Below, in pieces: positions 49,568 through 59,313 of a stretch of 64,000 nt of DNA. The translations under genes were made by a program, and so were the position numbers. Origin of the DNA: Halomarinibacterium sp034670265 (GTDB lineage Bacteria > Bacteroidota > Bacteroidia > Flavobacteriales > Flavobacteriaceae); assembly GCA_034670265.1 (NCBI GenBank), contig JAXMNU010000001.1:124001-188000 (forward strand), written 5' to 3'. How positions within the stretch are numbered: position 1 is the stretch's first letter; each line of letters opens with the position of its first letter. A model generated the notes under the pieces. That model saw only the letters and a program-made list of their open reading frames with translations. It was not told where the DNA came from and did not search any database.

Positions 49568-51079
49568 TTATTCAAACAATAAGTCACTTTCAATAATAAA
49601 GCTACTTATAAAAGATTCTGTCTTTTTTATATCCACCGCTAACAATCGATCTTCAGAAACAAAAGAGACTTCTTTTCTATAACTTTCCAAAAAGGTTTCA
49701 ATAAATGGAGATGATTTTTTGGGCTTTCTGAATTCTAACGCTTGAGAAGCATTCAGTAATTCAATAGCGAGAATAGTTTCAAGATTTCCTAAAACTCTAT
49801 AGCATTTTGTAGCAGCATTGGCTCCCATACTTACGTGATCTTCCTGCCCATTGGATGAAACAATAGAGTCCACTGAAGCTGGAGTAGCTAATTGCTTATT
49901 CTGACTCACAATACTAGCTGCAGTATATTGCGGAATCATAAAGCCACTATTGAGACCGGGATTATCTACTAAAAATGCAGGCAAACCCCTAAGTCCAGAA
50001 ATTAACTGATAGGTTCTTCTTTCAGAAATACTCCCCAACTCTGCTAAAGCAATAGCCAAATAATCTAGCGCTAATGCCAAAGGTTGTCCGTGGAAATTTC
50101 CTCCGGAAATAATGGTATCCTCCTTTATAAAGATATTTGGGTTGTCTGTTACCGAATTTATTTCAGTTTTAAAGGTACGGTTCACAAAATGAAGCGTGTC
50201 TTTACTAGCACCATGTACCTGTGGCACACATCGAAACGAATATGGATCCTGTACTTTTTTATCTTCTGAGGCTGCTATTTCGCTTCCTATTAAAAATTCT
50301 AAAATTTGTTCTGCTGTCTTTACCTGTCCTCGATGAGGCCTTACCATGTGAACAAGCGCATTATAAGGGCTCATATTACAATTAAAGGCATCAATAGAAA
50401 TAGATGCTATTAAGTCGGTTAAATAAGATAATTTGTATCCTTTTAACAAACAATAAACCCCATAAGCACTCATAAACTGAGTGCCATTTAATAACGCTAA
50501 TCCCTCTTTAGCCTGCAAAACAATAGGCTTCCACTTATGTTTTTTTAGCACTTTATCTGAAGGAACAATTGTATCTCCATCATAGACTTCTCCTTTTCCT
50601 AAAAGCGGTAGAGAAAGATGTGCTAAGGGCGCTAAATCACCAGATGCACCAAGGCTTCCTTGTTCATAAATAACGGGTAAAACCTCATGGTTATAAAAAT
50701 CTATTAAGCGACTTACTGTTTCTAGTTGCACCCCGCTATACCCATAACTTAACGATTGTATTTTCAGCAAGAGCATCAATTTTACAATATCCTTTGGAAC
50801 TAAATCTCCTGTTCCACAAGCATGCGACATAACAAGATTCTCTTGGAGTCTTGAAAGATTTTCCGAAGATATTTTTACATCACAAAGCGACCCAAACCCA
50901 GTATTTATACCATATATGGGGTTGTCGTTTTGTTTAATCTTTTTTTGAAGGTATTCGTGAGACTTTTTAATATTTAAAACAGCTTCTTCAGATAAATCAA
51001 GCTTTTTATTAGTATCTAAAATATCCTTAATGGTAGCAAGGGTAAGTAAATCTGAACTTATATAATGGACTGTTTCCAT
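49568..51079 (-). CDS. hutH: Histidine ammonia-lyase
   Basis: Histidase converts histidine to urocanate and ammonia, the first step of histidine breakdown. The start at ATG 51079 (METVHYISSDLLTLATI) gives about 503 aa, the family norm; a longer frame to 51181 would add 34 residues without support. The catalytic MIO cofactor arises from the Ala-Ser-Gly triad in GSLGASGDLAPLAHL (about 145-147). Other motifs are YGINTGFGSL and SGGNFHGQPLALALD. No other hut gene lies nearby, so the pathway genes are elsewhere or the enzyme is a related aromatic lyase. Confidence 0.92.
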   Translation of the reverse strand: METVHYISSDLLTLATIKDILDTNKKLDLSEEAVLNIKKSHEYLQKKIKQNDNPIYGINTGFGSLCDVKISSENLSRLQENLVMSHACGTGDLVPKDIVKLMLLLKIQSLSYGYSGVQLETVSRLIDFYNHEVLPVIYEQGSLGASGDLAPLAHLSLPLLGKGEVYDGDTIVPSDKVLKKHKWKPIVLQAKEGLALLNGTQFMSAYGVYCLLKGYKLSYLTDLIASISIDAFNCNMSPYNALVHMVRPHRGQVKTAEQILEFLIGSEIAASEDKKVQDPYSFRCVPQVHGASKDTLHFVNRTFKTEINSVTDNPNIFIKEDTIISGGNFHGQPLALALDYLAIALAELGSISERRTYQLISGLRGLPAFLVDNPGLNSGFMIPQYTAASIVSQNKQLATPASVDSIVSSNGQEDHVSMGANAATKCYRVLGNLETILAIELLNASQALEFRKPKKSSPFIETFLESYRKEVSFVSEDRLLAVDIKKTESFISSFIIESDLLFE

Positions 51080-51183
51080 GAAATAGGGTTGTTTCGCAAA
51101 AGTACAATTTAATGTGAAGGTTTTTATAAAATTTAGTGTTGCATTAAACAAAAAACTATTTTCGCAATGTAAATCAATCAATT

Positions 51184-52188
51184 ATGAAATATTCAATCCT
51201 TGCTATCGTAACTATACTCCTTTTTTCCTGCAATCAACCTGTTGAAAAAGATTATGCAACACTTTCAGGTAAGATTCTAAACAAGAATACCGATTCTGTA
51301 AAAATTCGAAGTAAAGAATATTTAAAGGCAATTCTTGTAAATGAAGATGGGACTTTTAGTGATACGCTTCATCTAGAACCGGGGCTTTATTCATTCAATG
51401 ATGGGGTGGAAGGAACTCGTATTTTTCTGAAAAATGGTTATGATATTACTTTGACACTAGACACAGAAATGTTTGATGAAACTATTACATATGAAGGTAT
51501 TGGGGCAGAAAACAATAACTTTTTAGCCCAAAAAGCACTTTTAGAAGAAAAGCTTTTTGATATTGATGTAGAGGAATACAATCAAGAAAGTCTTGATAAA
51601 AAACTGAGTGAAATAAAAAGCGAGCTTCAACAATTTGTAGATTCAAAACAGAACTTAGATACCATGGTGGTTAATAGTTCCAAAAAAAGTATCGAGTCCA
51701 ATATTAAAGGGTACAAAGGCTATTTAAGCGAATTAATAACACTCCGTGAAAATCTGCCAGCTGGCACTCCCTCTCCTGCTTTTCAAGAGTATGAAAACCA
51801 CGCTGGGGGAACAACGAGCCTTTCAGATTTAAAAGGAAAATATGTGTATGTAGATGTTTGGGCTACTTGGTGTGGACCGTGTAAAGTTGAAATCCCGTTT
51901 TTAAAGGAAGTTGAAAAAGAGTACCACGATAAAAATATTGCCTTTGTAAGCATCTCTATTGACGAAGCAAAAGACCATGAAAAATGGATTGCAATGGTTA
52001 ATGAAAAAGAGTTAAGCGGAATTCAATTATTTGCCGATAATGATTGGAACTCAAAATTTGTAAAAGAGTATTTTATAAACGGTATCCCAAGATTTATACT
52101 TATTGATCCCGATGGCAATGTTGTTACTCCAGATGCTCCAAGACCTTCAAATCCTAAGCTTCGAGAGCTCCTAAACGGATTGTTATAG
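51184..52188 (+). CDS. TlpA-like thioredoxin lipoprotein
   Basis: This 334 aa protein has a signal peptide with lipobox LFSC (Cys16). Its N-terminal half (about 20-190) has a DUF4369-like beta-domain and helices, and its C-terminal half is a thioredoxin-fold domain with WATWCGPCKVEIPFLKEVE (about 226-244), the CxxC active pair. It is a membrane-anchored periplasmic disulfide oxidoreductase or cytochrome-biogenesis-type reductase. It starts three bases after the unsupported longer hutH frame ends, on the opposite strand. A palindromic terminator follows. Confidence 0.92.
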   Translation: MKYSILAIVTILLFSCNQPVEKDYATLSGKILNKNTDSVKIRSKEYLKAILVNEDGTFSDTLHLEPGLYSFNDGVEGTRIFLKNGYDITLTLDTEMFDETITYEGIGAENNNFLAQKALLEEKLFDIDVEEYNQESLDKKLSEIKSELQQFVDSKQNLDTMVVNSSKKSIESNIKGYKGYLSELITLRENLPAGTPSPAFQEYENHAGGTTSLSDLKGKYVYVDVWATWCGPCKVEIPFLKEVEKEYHDKNIAFVSISIDEAKDHEKWIAMVNEKELSGIQLFADNDWNSKFVKEYFINGIPRFILIDPDGNVVTPDAPRPSNPKLRELLNGLL

Positions 52189-52193
52189 ATTTT

Positions 52194-52219
52194 AAAAGCT
52201 CCAAATTGGAGCTTTTTTT
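52194..52219. terminator. Terminator after the TlpA-like gene
   Basis: AAAAGCTCCAA / TTGGAGCTTTT is an 11-bp perfect palindrome with a one-base loop followed by a T run, terminating the TlpA-like gene and probably the convergent Nnr gene. Confidence 0.8.
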
Positions 52220-53768
52220 ATGTTTCTTCTTCAGGTTCTATTTGCGGCACTTCCTCTTTTTGAAACAACGACAAAAAGGCATTACCGATATTCTCAATGA
52301 TATCACTAGCGATTAAGGCTTCAAATCCTTTTTCTTGAGTAACCAAATTTCCTGCACTTCCGTGTAAATAAACCCCAAAGACAGATGCAAGTAATGGATT
52401 ATATCCTTGAGACAATAATCCCGCAATCATTCCACTTAAGACATCACCACTACCAGCCGTAGCCATTCCTGGATTTCCCGTGGTATTTATATAAAGATTG
52501 TCTCCATTCACTATAATAGTGTGAGCTCCTTTTAAAACAATTATTACTTCATGCTTTTTTGAAAAACTTTTCGCTTTTTCAAGTTTATCAAAATCGTGTT
52601 TCCATTCGCCCAAAAGTCTTTTTAATTCTCCTTCGTGTGGGGTCAAAATACTTTGCTTCGGAAGTAATTTCAATAAAGTTTTATCAATTGCAATACAATT
52701 AATTGCATCGGCATCAATAACAAATGGAGTTTCTTTTTTATCTAAAAATAAAGTTTTTAACGCATCACAACTTTCAGAATGTTGCCCCATCCCCATTCCT
52801 ACCGCAATGGAAGTTGGACTAAAATTGATACTGATTTTAGAAATATTTTCTTCAGAAATATCTGAAATAGTCATCACCTCAGGAACAGAAATTTGAAGAA
52901 TATCGTTTCCGCATTTAGGAACAAACGCTGTAACCAACCCCGCTCCTATTCGCAAAGCCGCTTTGGATGCCAACGACACAGCTCCCATTTTTCCTTTACT
53001 CCCTCCCACAACCAATGTGTGTCCATAGGCTCCCTTATGGGCAAACTTTTCACGCTGTTTATAAAATTGTTGTGCTTGAGGTTTGTAAATAAGCTGTGCC
53101 AAAGGCTCTTCATTATAAAGGTGCTCCGGGTCTAAGCCAATGTCAAGTACTTCAAAATAAGGTACAAACTTACCCGTTTGAGGTAAAAAGAAAGACAATT
53201 TAGGCGCTTGAAAGGTTAATGTATGATTGGCTTTTATCACTGCCTCTGCATCTAGTAAGGATTCATTAGCCGAAATTCCACTTGGGATATCCACCGAAAG
53301 CCGAAAAGCTTTTTGAGCATTTAAATGCTGAATCAAAGCCTTTACCCATCCTTCAGGTGCGCGATTTAAACCAATTCCGAATAAACAATCTACAATTATA
53401 TCATCTGGATGAATCTCTGGGAAATCGGCTTCAGACTTCATTAAAATAGGCCACTTTTTCGTGATGCTTTTTACTCTATCATAATTTATCAAGAAACATT
53501 TGGAGCGTTTATCGGTGAAATTCGCAACATAAATATTTACGTTGTAACCACTCTCAATCAGTAACCTGCCTAGTGCAAGTCCATCGCCACCATTATTTCC
53601 AATACCACAAAATATATGAATGGGTACCTGTGCTCCTTGCATTCTTTGGTGTAACCAATTAAAAATTTGCGTTGCCGCTCGCTCCATTAAATCTACAGAA
53701 GAAATCCCTTGCTTTTCGCAAGTAATCTCGTCTGCTCCATAAAGCTGTTTTGAAGAAAATATTTTCAT
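52218..53768 (-). CDS. nnr: Bifunctional NAD(P)HX epimerase/ADP-dependent dehydratase
   Basis: This 516 aa enzyme repairs hydrated NADH and NADPH. The N-terminal epimerase (YjeF-N, about 1-215) has IHIFCGIGNNGGDGLALGR. The C-terminal dehydratase (about 225-500) has GGSKGKMGAVSLASKAALR, a central ILTPHEGELKRLLG, and the nucleotide-binding GNPGMATAGSGDVLSGMIAG. It is a standard single-chain fusion of the two activities. It ends in a Pro/Glu-rich tail. It is transcribed divergently from gcvT. Confidence 0.93.
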   Translation of the reverse strand: MKIFSSKQLYGADEITCEKQGISSVDLMERAATQIFNWLHQRMQGAQVPIHIFCGIGNNGGDGLALGRLLIESGYNVNIYVANFTDKRSKCFLINYDRVKSITKKWPILMKSEADFPEIHPDDIIVDCLFGIGLNRAPEGWVKALIQHLNAQKAFRLSVDIPSGISANESLLDAEAVIKANHTLTFQAPKLSFFLPQTGKFVPYFEVLDIGLDPEHLYNEEPLAQLIYKPQAQQFYKQREKFAHKGAYGHTLVVGGSKGKMGAVSLASKAALRIGAGLVTAFVPKCGNDILQISVPEVMTISDISEENISKISINFSPTSIAVGMGMGQHSESCDALKTLFLDKKETPFVIDADAINCIAIDKTLLKLLPKQSILTPHEGELKRLLGEWKHDFDKLEKAKSFSKKHEVIIVLKGAHTIIVNGDNLYINTTGNPGMATAGSGDVLSGMIAGLLSQGYNPLLASVFGVYLHGSAGNLVTQEKGFEALIASDIIENIGNAFLSLFQKEEVPQIEPEEET

Positions 53769-53845
53769 TCAGAAATTTTTATGCAAGTTACTACCCTTGT
53801 TGAAAACAATCAAACAAATTGGGCGTTCCCTTTTTATAGATTAAT

Positions 53846-53853
53846 TACATTTG
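53846..53853 (+). promoter_or_regulatory. -7 element of the gcvT promoter
   Basis: TACATTTG matches TAnnTTTG exactly, 25 bases before the gcvT start. The nearest TTG upstream is 24 bases away, longer than usual. Confidence 0.5.
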
Positions 53854-53877
53854 CTGAAAATTTTTTAGAATATATCT

Positions 53878-54960
53878 ATGAAAAATACTGCTCTTACTCA
53901 CATTCACGAAAGTTTAGGCGCCAAGATTGTTCCTTTTGCAGGTTATAACATGCCCGTTTCCTACGAAGGGGTAACTATAGAACACGAAACCGTTAGGAAT
54001 GGTGTGGGTGTTTTTGATGTTTCGCATATGGGTGAATTTCTAGTCACTGGACCTAATGCACTAGATTTAATTCAAAAAGTAACGAGTAACGATGCTTCAA
54101 AATTAGTGGATTATCAAGCACAGTATAGTTGTTTGCCTAACGACACTGGTGGAATTGTAGACGACTTAATCATTTATAGAATTAATGCCGAAAAATGGGT
54201 GTTAGTGGTTAACGCTTCTAACATTGAAAAAGATTGGAATTGGATTAACAAACACAACACCATGGGTGCAGAGTTGAGAGACCTGTCTGATGGGTTTTCA
54301 CTATTAGCCATACAAGGTCCAAAAGCTGTGGAAGCCATGCAATCTTTAACGAGTGAAGATTTAAGCGCCATTAAGTTTTATCATTTTAAAGTAGCCGATT
54401 TTGCAGGGATTGAAAATGTAATGATCAGTGCTACGGGGTATACCGGTAGTGGCGGATTCGAAATCTATTGTAAAAATAGCGAAGTAGAACAAGTTTGGAA
54501 CAAAGTCTTTGAAGCAGGTGCTCCCTACGGAATAAAACCCATAGGTTTAGCAGCACGTGATACACTTCGTTTGGAAATGGGTTACTGTCTTTATGGAAAT
54601 GACATAGATGACACGACCTCTCCTATAGAAGCAGGTTTAGGGTGGATTACAAAATTTACCAAAGATTTTTTAAATGCCGAAAACCTTCAAAAAGAAAAGG
54701 AAGTGGGTCCCAAAAGAAGACTTGTTGCTTTTGAGCTTGATGAAAGAGGTATTCCAAGACAAGGCTACGATATTGTTGACGGCAATGGGAATATCATTGG
54801 AAATGTTACCAGTGGCACCATGTCTCCATCTTTAAACAAAGGTATTGGTTTAGGGTATGTTCCTTCAATTTTTAAGGACCCTGGCACACAAATTCATATA
54901 CAAATTAGGAAAAATGCTGTTCCAGCAACTATTGTAAAATTGCCTTTCTACAAAGGTTAA
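53878..54960 (+). CDS. gcvT: Aminomethyltransferase, glycine cleavage T protein
   Basis: GcvT transfers the aminomethyl group of glycine to tetrahydrofolate. This 360 aa protein has GCV-T signatures: GVFDVSHMGEFLVTGPNA, GGIVDDLIIYRI, GYTGSGGFEIYC and RDTLRLEMGYCLYGNDID. The length is normal and the start is clear. The other glycine-cleavage genes are not in this window. It leads into glutaminase 9 bases downstream, so the two are probably one transcript. Confidence 0.96.
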   Translation: MKNTALTHIHESLGAKIVPFAGYNMPVSYEGVTIEHETVRNGVGVFDVSHMGEFLVTGPNALDLIQKVTSNDASKLVDYQAQYSCLPNDTGGIVDDLIIYRINAEKWVLVVNASNIEKDWNWINKHNTMGAELRDLSDGFSLLAIQGPKAVEAMQSLTSEDLSAIKFYHFKVADFAGIENVMISATGYTGSGGFEIYCKNSEVEQVWNKVFEAGAPYGIKPIGLAARDTLRLEMGYCLYGNDIDDTTSPIEAGLGWITKFTKDFLNAENLQKEKEVGPKRRLVAFELDERGIPRQGYDIVDGNGNIIGNVTSGTMSPSLNKGIGLGYVPSIFKDPGTQIHIQIRKNAVPATIVKLPFYKG

Positions 54961-54969
54961 TTCATTTCT

Positions 54970-55887
54970 ATGTACGATTTTCAAACTATTTTAAATTCCA
55001 TTCATGAAAAAGCAATTAGCACTCATGAAAAGGGAAAGGTGGCCTCGTACATACCTGAGTTGGCAAGTGTAAATAAAAATCAATTTGGTATCTATCTCAA
55101 TATGCTAGAGGGAGATGATTACTTTGTGGGTGATTGGGACACAAAATTTTCAATCCAGAGTATTTCAAAAGTACTAAGCTTAGCAATGGCGTTTAGCTAT
55201 TTAGGTGCTTCAAAAATATTAAACCGAGTAGATGTTGAACCTTCTGGAAACCCCTTTAACCACTTATCCCTCTTAGAATTAGAGGAAGGAATCCCGAGAA
55301 ACCCTTTTATTAATAGCGGTGCTATTGTGATAGCCGACATTTTAGTTTCGGAATTAAAAAATCCGAAAGAAGATTTTCTACAATTCGTTAGAGATTTGGC
55401 AAATGACCAATCTATTAACTTTAATGAAAAAGTGGCTCTTTCCGAAGCAAAAACGGGTTACAACAATTTTGCAGCGGCTAACTTATTAAAGTCGTTTAAC
55501 AACCTCACTAATGATGTGAATGAAGTCTTAGACTTTTACTTTCATCAATGCTCCTTAGAAATGAATTGCAAGCAACTTTCCAATGCATTTTACTTGTTCG
55601 CCAATAAAGGAAAGTGTTTAAATAATAATTCATACTTAACATCGAGTCAAGTAAAACGTATTAATGCTATTATGCTAACATGTGGATTTTATGATGAGGC
55701 TGGTGAGTTTGCTTTTGAGGTTGGACTACCAGGAAAGAGTGGTGTTGGTGGCGGTATAGTGGCACTCCTCCCTGGAAAATTTATAATAACGTGTTGGTCA
55801 CCAGGTTTAAACCCAAAAGGAAACTCTAAACTTGGAATGTTAGCGCTTGAATCCTTTACAACACAATCAAACCTTTCCATTTTTTAA
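54970..55887 (+). CDS. glsA: Glutaminase
   Basis: This 305 aa serine beta-lactamase-fold glutaminase hydrolyses glutamine to glutamate and ammonia. The catalytic Ser64-x-x-Lys67 pair is in SIQSISKVLSLAMAF, and further motifs are NPFINSGAIVIADIL and GKSGVGGGIVALLPGK. Length and motifs are normal. It starts 9 bases after gcvT and is followed by the RmlD-like gene. Confidence 0.94.
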   Translation: MYDFQTILNSIHEKAISTHEKGKVASYIPELASVNKNQFGIYLNMLEGDDYFVGDWDTKFSIQSISKVLSLAMAFSYLGASKILNRVDVEPSGNPFNHLSLLELEEGIPRNPFINSGAIVIADILVSELKNPKEDFLQFVRDLANDQSINFNEKVALSEAKTGYNNFAAANLLKSFNNLTNDVNEVLDFYFHQCSLEMNCKQLSNAFYLFANKGKCLNNNSYLTSSQVKRINAIMLTCGFYDEAGEFAFEVGLPGKSGVGGGIVALLPGKFIITCWSPGLNPKGNSKLGMLALESFTTQSNLSIF

Positions 55888-55890
55888 ATC

Positions 55891-56754
55891 TTGAAGAACA
55901 CAACAGTCATACATAATAGAGTCCTTATTTTAGGAGCGAGTGGATTTATAGGCAATACTTTATACAAAGAGCTACTTCCCTACTACGATGTTTATGGAAC
56001 CTACGCTTCACAGGAGGGAATTTTTTCAGAAAACCAAGTGTTTTTTAAATATGAAGTTGAAGAAGGCAACTTGCAACAAATATTAGAAATAGTTCAGCCT
56101 TCAATTATTATTTCAGCATTAAAAGGAGATTTTAAAGCACTATACAAAGCACATGAGTTATTGTGTAATTATGTATTACAAACCGAAAGTAAATTACTTT
56201 TTATTTCTTGTGCTTCGGTTTTTGATGCCAAAGGAGAATTTCCATCATACGAGAACGATATCCCTTTGTCTGAAAGCCCTGAGGGCAAATTAAAAGTTTC
56301 CCTTGAAAAAATAATAAGACAACTACCTATAAATAAATTTGTCATTGCCAGACTTCCTTTTGTGTTGGGAGTTACGTCCCCTACTATTATTCAGCTAAAG
56401 CAAGCCATAAAACACCAAGCAACATTTGAAGTATTTCCAAGTCTGATTATAAGTGCTACAACTCAAAATAAATTAGCACAACAAATTCACTATATTATCA
56501 ATAAAGATTTAAACGGAATTTTTCATCTTTCCAGTGAAGATGTCATGCACCACGATGAGCTTTTTAAGGATATTTCGGAAAAAATAAGCCACAAAAAACC
56601 TATCTTTAAGAACGTTTTTAGTAGTAACGAGGATCGATTTCTCGCTGTTTTACCAAAGGAAAACTTACTTCCAAAGAATTATCAAATAACACTCGACGAG
56701 GTGATTGAAGACAGTACTTTAAAAGATGAAATTGAAACCTTAAAAACATTATAA
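55891..56754 (+). CDS. RmlD-like NAD-dependent sugar-nucleotide reductase
   Basis: The frame opens at TTG 55891 (MKNTTVIHNRVLILG). This 287 aa protein has a Rossmann motif LILGASGFIGNTLYKEL, and NKFVIARLPFVLGV in the substrate part. It resembles dTDP-4-dehydrorhamnose reductase and related SDR sugar-nucleotide enzymes, but no YxxxK is obvious, so the substrate and activity are uncertain. It starts three bases after glsA, so it is probably co-transcribed. Confidence 0.7.
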   Translation: MKNTTVIHNRVLILGASGFIGNTLYKELLPYYDVYGTYASQEGIFSENQVFFKYEVEEGNLQQILEIVQPSIIISALKGDFKALYKAHELLCNYVLQTESKLLFISCASVFDAKGEFPSYENDIPLSESPEGKLKVSLEKIIRQLPINKFVIARLPFVLGVTSPTIIQLKQAIKHQATFEVFPSLIISATTQNKLAQQIHYIINKDLNGIFHLSSEDVMHHDELFKDISEKISHKKPIFKNVFSSNEDRFLAVLPKENLLPKNYQITLDEVIEDSTLKDEIETLKTL

Positions 56755-56756
56755 TT

Positions 56757-57038
56757 ATGAAAGCACTTACCGAATTACAAATACGCGCCAAGCTAAAAGA
56801 ATTAAATGAGTGGCAATATGCCAATAATGCCCTTCAAACTTCCTTTGAGTTCAACAATTTTAAGGATGCTTTTAGCTTAATGACCCGAATAGCTTTTGAA
56901 GCAGAGCAATTAAACCACCACCCAAACTGGACCAATGTGTATAATTATTTAGAAATCAGCCTCTCCACACACGATGCAGACGGCATCACCGAAAAAGATT
57001 TTCAATTGGCAAAAATAATCGATGAGTTAGCTGGTTAA
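56757..57038 (+). CDS. phhB: Pterin-4a-carbinolamine dehydratase
   Basis: This 93 aa enzyme recycles the 4a-hydroxytetrahydropterin made by aromatic amino-acid hydroxylases. The canonical motif is EQLNHHPNWTNVYNYLEIS, followed by TEKDFQLAKIIDEL. Start and length are normal. No phenylalanine hydroxylase is nearby. It starts two bases after the RmlD-like gene and is followed by the YebC gene after 51 bases. Confidence 0.92.
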   Translation: MKALTELQIRAKLKELNEWQYANNALQTSFEFNNFKDAFSLMTRIAFEAEQLNHHPNWTNVYNYLEISLSTHDADGITEKDFQLAKIIDELAG

Positions 57039-57089
57039 GACTTGCTCGTGTAAGCCATTTTTTTATTTTTGTAATCAAAATTATACTTT

Positions 57090-57806
57090 ATGGGAAGAGC
57101 TTTTGAGTTCAGAAAAGCAAGAAAAATGAAGCGTTGGTCTGCTATGTCCAAAGCTTTCACTCGCATTGGAAAAGATATTGTTATGGCCGTTAAAGAAGGC
57201 GGTCCAGACCCAGATGCAAACTCCAGACTTCGTGCAGTAATTCAAAACGCTAAGTCGGTGAATATGCCTAAAGACAATGTCGAGCGTGCTATTAAAAGAG
57301 CGTCCGATAAAAGTCAGGGTGATTTTAAAGAAGTCCTTTTTGAAGGCTATGCACCTCACGGAATTGCTATTTTAGTAGAAACTGCTACCGATAATAACAC
57401 ACGTACCGTTGCAAATATTCGCTCCTACTTTAATAAATGTGATGGAAGTTTAGGAACCTCAGGTTCTGTTTCTTTTATGTTCGATCATGTCTGTAATTTT
57501 AGAATCAATGCTGAAGGAATGGATATGGAAGATTTAGAATTGGAATTAATTGATTTTGGTGTTGAAGAAATTTTTGAAGATGAAGATGGTGTCTTAATTT
57601 ATGCTCCATTTGAAAGTTTTGGAGCGATTCAAAATTATCTTGAAGAAAATACTATTGAAATCCTTTCTTCGGGCTTTGAAAGAATTCCGCAAGTAACTAA
57701 AAAACTTTCTGAAGAGGAAGTAGCCGATGTTGAAAAATTATTGGAAAAAATTGAAGAAGATGATGACGTTCAAAACGTGTACCATACGATGGATGAAGGA
57801 GAATAG
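57090..57806 (+). CDS. YebC/TACO1 family protein
   Basis: This 238 aa protein has the family signatures GRAFEFRKARKMKRWSAMSK, FTRIGKDIVMAVKEGGPDP, DNVERAIKRA, and VLFEGYAPHGIAILVETATD. These proteins are usually annotated as transcription regulators but are increasingly linked to relieving ribosome stalling at proline runs. It begins with the usual MGRAFEF and ends in an acidic tail. A hairpin terminator follows. Confidence 0.95.
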   Translation: MGRAFEFRKARKMKRWSAMSKAFTRIGKDIVMAVKEGGPDPDANSRLRAVIQNAKSVNMPKDNVERAIKRASDKSQGDFKEVLFEGYAPHGIAILVETATDNNTRTVANIRSYFNKCDGSLGTSGSVSFMFDHVCNFRINAEGMDMEDLELELIDFGVEEIFEDEDGVLIYAPFESFGAIQNYLEENTIEILSSGFERIPQVTKKLSEEEVADVEKLLEKIEEDDDVQNVYHTMDEGE

Positions 57807-57821
57807 TTAAATATATTTATG

Positions 57822-57850
57822 AAAAAGGTGACTTAGGAGTCGCTTTTTTT
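57822..57850. terminator. Terminator between YebC and choice-of-anchor genes
   Basis: AAAAAGGTGACT, loop TAGG, and AGTCGCTTTTTTT pair with G-U wobbles and are flanked by A and T runs, so it may serve both convergent genes. Confidence 0.6.
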
Positions 57851-59264
57851 ATTCCTTCATAATTTTAAATCTACTCGTTTCATTTACTCTTACAATATAA
57901 AATCCACTACTTAAATTTTGGGTTGAAAATCGTTCCAACTGACTTCCACTCATCGTTTTCGAATAAACCACTTTACCTGTTAAATCGACTATTTCAATAG
58001 ATTTAATCTCAATATCTTGAGCTTGAATGGTTAAATAATCATTAGCTGGATTTGGATAGACTGAAAAATTATTTTTCTCATTATTATTAACACCCAATAC
58101 TTCAGAACGTTTTACCAGTAGCATCCCTTCTGCTCTATCGCTAATAACAATGTTACCACTTTCAAAATAAGGATAAACATTCCAAGAACCATTAAATCCT
58201 GCAGCATCATTGGTTGGGTAGCTATCAAAGTGACCATCTAAGGTTACTATACTATTATCAATTTCTGAAATATCTAACACTCGTAACCCTGCAGCATTGT
58301 TCGCCAAATAGAATTTATCTCCCTTTACATACCCATTATGATCCGTGGCAGGAGTTGGCCAAAAATGTTCCATATGAAATTGCGGATTGTCCAAATCTTC
58401 AAAATCAAAAATGATGGTTCTAGAATTGTTTCCAAAATCAATTTCATCAGTTTCATCACCCAATAAAAAATAACGCTGATTCTCAGTCAACCACCCTTGA
58501 TGTGTATAGGAAACATTATTATAATCAATTGTAGAAATCGTTGTAGGATTGATTTTATTAGTGACATCCACTATAGCAACTTCAGTTTCATTACTAGCAA
58601 ACATAATCTCTTGCCCAGTATAGTCTGTATCTGGTCCATTATAAATTACAATTTGTGCATCGTGTGTGTAGCCATCATTTTCATACCCCCCTGCTCCCAC
58701 AGGATTCGTAGGGTCTGAAATATCTATAAAATGCGCTCCTCCTTGAAATGTGGAAGACCCAATTACATAAGCAAAGCCAGTTTCTTCATTTATTGCAATA
58801 TTATGTGAGCTACCAAAACCTGAGTATAGCGCATCCTCCGTAAAAATCTCTGGAGGATTGGTAACATTTCTAAGGCGAGTAAGATCAAAAACCTGCATCC
58901 CATGATTGCTATCTTCACTCACAATAAACACATGGTTGTTATACGTTTTGGCATCCCTCCAAGTCATGTGGTCTGGACTATTCCCTGGTAATTGACCTAA
59001 ATACAATGGATTTAATGGATCTGAAATATCTATAAATGCGGTAGCTTCATTTAAACAAATAATAGCGTACTCCTTTCCGTCTTGTGGATCTGTCCATCCC
59101 CATGAGTCATTCGCTTTTACCGAATTCATCACCGAAAGTGGGATTTGAGAAATTAAATCAAAATCACTACACGGAAATGATCCTGCAAATCCATTTTCGC
59201 AGGGTGTTTGAGCTGTAAGGTTAAAAAATATGAAAGTAATAAGAACCGTATAGTAAGTCTTCAT
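57849..59264 (-). CDS. Secreted choice-of-anchor B protein with T9SS sorting domain
   Basis: The start at ATG 59264 (MKTYYTVLITFIFF) is used. A signal peptide is followed by a beta-propeller built from LVIP-like repeats (AFIDISDPLNPLYLGQLPGN, HFIDISDPTNPVGAGGYEND, VAIVDVTNKINPTTISTIDY, LRVLDISEID). The last 80 residues form a Type IX sorting domain: FSVYPNPANDYLTI, SIEIVDLTGKVVYSK, SGFYIVRV and a basic end. It should be exported by the T9SS. The substrate or ligand is unknown. It is the last gene before a group of lipid and polysaccharide genes. Confidence 0.9.
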   Translation of the reverse strand: MKTYYTVLITFIFFNLTAQTPCENGFAGSFPCSDFDLISQIPLSVMNSVKANDSWGWTDPQDGKEYAIICLNEATAFIDISDPLNPLYLGQLPGNSPDHMTWRDAKTYNNHVFIVSEDSNHGMQVFDLTRLRNVTNPPEIFTEDALYSGFGSSHNIAINEETGFAYVIGSSTFQGGAHFIDISDPTNPVGAGGYENDGYTHDAQIVIYNGPDTDYTGQEIMFASNETEVAIVDVTNKINPTTISTIDYNNVSYTHQGWLTENQRYFLLGDETDEIDFGNNSRTIIFDFEDLDNPQFHMEHFWPTPATDHNGYVKGDKFYLANNAAGLRVLDISEIDNSIVTLDGHFDSYPTNDAAGFNGSWNVYPYFESGNIVISDRAEGMLLVKRSEVLGVNNNEKNNFSVYPNPANDYLTIQAQDIEIKSIEIVDLTGKVVYSKTMSGSQLERFSTQNLSSGFYIVRVNETSRFKIMKE

Positions 59265-59313
59265 AGAAAACAATTTTTCCTAAATCTACAAATAATTCTG
59301 AAGATAACCGAAA

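Noticed and set aside
55891..56754. dTDP-rhamnose pathway member
   Set aside because: No rmlA, rmlB or rmlC is nearby and the YxxxK catalytic motif is not evident, so only a family resemblance is claimed.
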